From the NCBI GenBank assembly GCA_003151235.1, contig PLWZ01000074.1:1-39157 (forward strand): a stretch of 39,157 nucleotides of DNA, written 5' to 3'. A model generated the notes under the pieces. The model made no database searches. It was not told the origin of the DNA and worked only from the letters and a program-made list of their open reading frames with translations. Below are positions 38,267-39,157 of the stretch, in pieces; the stretch's first letter is position 1, and each line of letters begins with the position of its first letter. This DNA comes from Acidimicrobiaceae bacterium (GTDB taxonomy: Bacteria; Actinomycetota; Acidimicrobiia; Acidimicrobiales; RAAP-2). The position numbers were made by a program, and so were the translations under genes.

Positions 38267-39157
38267 GTGTCCCGCTCTCGGACCTACAAGTTCCTGCTTC
38301 AGCCGACGAGCCGGCAACTGGCCGCGATCGAGTGCCTGCGCGAACTCCAGCGAGAGCTCTACAACGCCGCCCTGGAAGAACGCCGAGGGTCCTGGAAGTG
38401 GAACCAGCGTTCGGTGTCCTACTTCGACCAGACCAAGGAGCTGGCCCAACTTCGCTCGGTCCGCCCCGACATCTTGAGGTTCGGGGTGACGGTCTGCCGA
38501 GGAACCCTCAAGCGACTGGACCGGGCATTCCAGGGGTTCTTCCGGAGATGCAAGGCCGGGGAGAAGCCCGGGTTCCCACGGTTCAAGGGACCCGGCTCCT
38601 TTGTCTCGCTTTAATGGGCCGACAGGAGCGGCTGGGCCCTCGATGAGGCCACCGGGCGCCTCCGCCTCTACGGAATCGGGAACGTGAAGGCGCACCTGCA
38701 CCGGCCAATCAAGGGAACCCCCAAGGCCATCACGATCCGGCGGGAAGGCAGGCGCTACTGGGTGAGCGTGCAGTGCGTGGATGTCCCGGCCGAGCCCCTG
38801 CCGGCAACCGGGAAGAGCATCGGGATCGACCTGGGCGTCGACTTCCTGGTCGCGACCAGCGACGGTGAGTTGATCCAGGGTCCCCGTTCGGCAAACGCGG
38901 CCACGCGGGCCTGGAGAAGGCCCAGCGGGACCTGGCCACCAAGATCCCCGGTTCCAAGAACCGGGAAAAGGCCAAGCAGCGGGTGGCCGCCCACGACCGC
39001 AAGATCGCCAACCGACGCCGGGACTTCGCCCACCGGCTGTCCCGTCGGCTGGTCAACGATCACGACCTCATCGTCTACGAGGACCTCAAGATCACCAACA
39101 TGACGAGGCGACCCAAGCCTCGTCCCGACCATCAGGGGGGTTACGAACCAAACGGAG
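38267..39157 (+). pseudogene. tnpB: TnpB (IS200/IS605-type RNA-guided nuclease), decayed and cut by window end
   Basis: From GTG 38267 the frame reads SRTYKFLLQPTSRQLAAIEC, LRELQRELYNAALEERR, RGTLKRLDRAFQGFFRRCKA, KPGFPRFKG, the standard TnpB N-terminal half. It is stopped by TAA at 38612-38614 but resumes in the same frame (WADRSGWALDEATGRLRLYG, RYWVSVQCVDVP) to the RuvC-I motif SIGIDLGVDFLVATSDG. Near 38886 one base is missing (PRF-GKRG needs CCC CGN TTC), and the rest continues in another frame: GHAGLEKAQRDLATKIPGSK, then LIVYEDLKITNMTRRPKPR with the RuvC-II Glu. A stop codon plus a frameshift make it non-functional as read. No TnpA is visible. The guide RNA region would lie beyond the window. 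Confidence 0.88.

Noticed and set aside
1..39157. CRISPR array
   Set aside because: No regularly spaced direct repeats of 20-50 bases were seen; the only repeats are short operator-type or hairpin repeats.

Overview
This is a gene-dense, high-GC window that most likely comes from an actinobacterium. The best guess is an uncultured or little-studied lineage near class Acidimicrobiia, but no rRNA or taxonomic marker settles it. The main clues are a MurT/GatD pair (lipid II amidation, typical of Gram-positives), a deazaflavin (F420)-dependent Ddn-type protein, TldD/TldE, a SIP-type flavoprotein, many GTG and TTG starts, and many genes whose -10-like hexamer ends only 6-9 bases before the start codon. 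That last pattern is the signature of leaderless mRNAs, which are common in Actinobacteria.

Layout. 1-277: the 3' end of an IS481-type insertion sequence abutting a tRNA-Val(CAC). 362-2062: two divergent membrane-associated proteins of unknown function; the left one carries a frameshift. 2040-8922: a TetR regulator with twin palindromic operators, divergent from a tightly coupled four-gene operon (reductase-HAD fusion, zinc alcohol dehydrogenase, LarA-like nickel-pincer protein, PlsC-type acyltransferase). This is the best candidate here for an undescribed pathway. 8950-10002: a Ddn-like protein, a small secreted or membrane protein and a YtxH protein, with two back-to-back hairpin terminators. 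10222-13590: an operon reading leftward, HAD-PlsC fusion > MurT > GatD. 13848-16266: a LysR regulator and a glutamate decarboxylase. 16277-20354: a secreted DUF3089 hydrolase divergent from the TldD/TldE protease pair. 20400-25385: a membrane CHASE/GGDEF/EAL protein, a broken methyltransferase, a dienelactone hydrolase and RlmN. 25382-28600: an acyl-CoA dehydrogenase, two small membrane proteins and a flavin disulfide-type oxidoreductase. 28632-31995: a leftward cluster of two SDRs, a histone-deacetylase-like amidohydrolase and a CHAD protein. 32155-36870: MscL, a SIP flavoprotein, an AMP-forming acyl-CoA synthetase, an NTF2-like protein and a DoxX-Rieske fusion. 36985-38195: a pore-like membrane protein and a DinB-like protein. 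38267-end: a decayed TnpB gene running off the window.

Themes. Several genes concern acyl-CoA and lipid chemistry (acyl-CoA reductase fusion, two PlsC proteins, acyl-CoA dehydrogenase, acyl-CoA synthetase, SDRs). Operons are compact, with ATGA, GTGA or TTGA start/stop overlaps. Convergent neighbours overlap at their stops, twice sharing the same CTAG. Three genes show frame damage in otherwise well-preserved coding sequence, so each could be real decay or an assembly error; raw reads are needed to decide. All functions below rest on motif reading by eye, with no database search.
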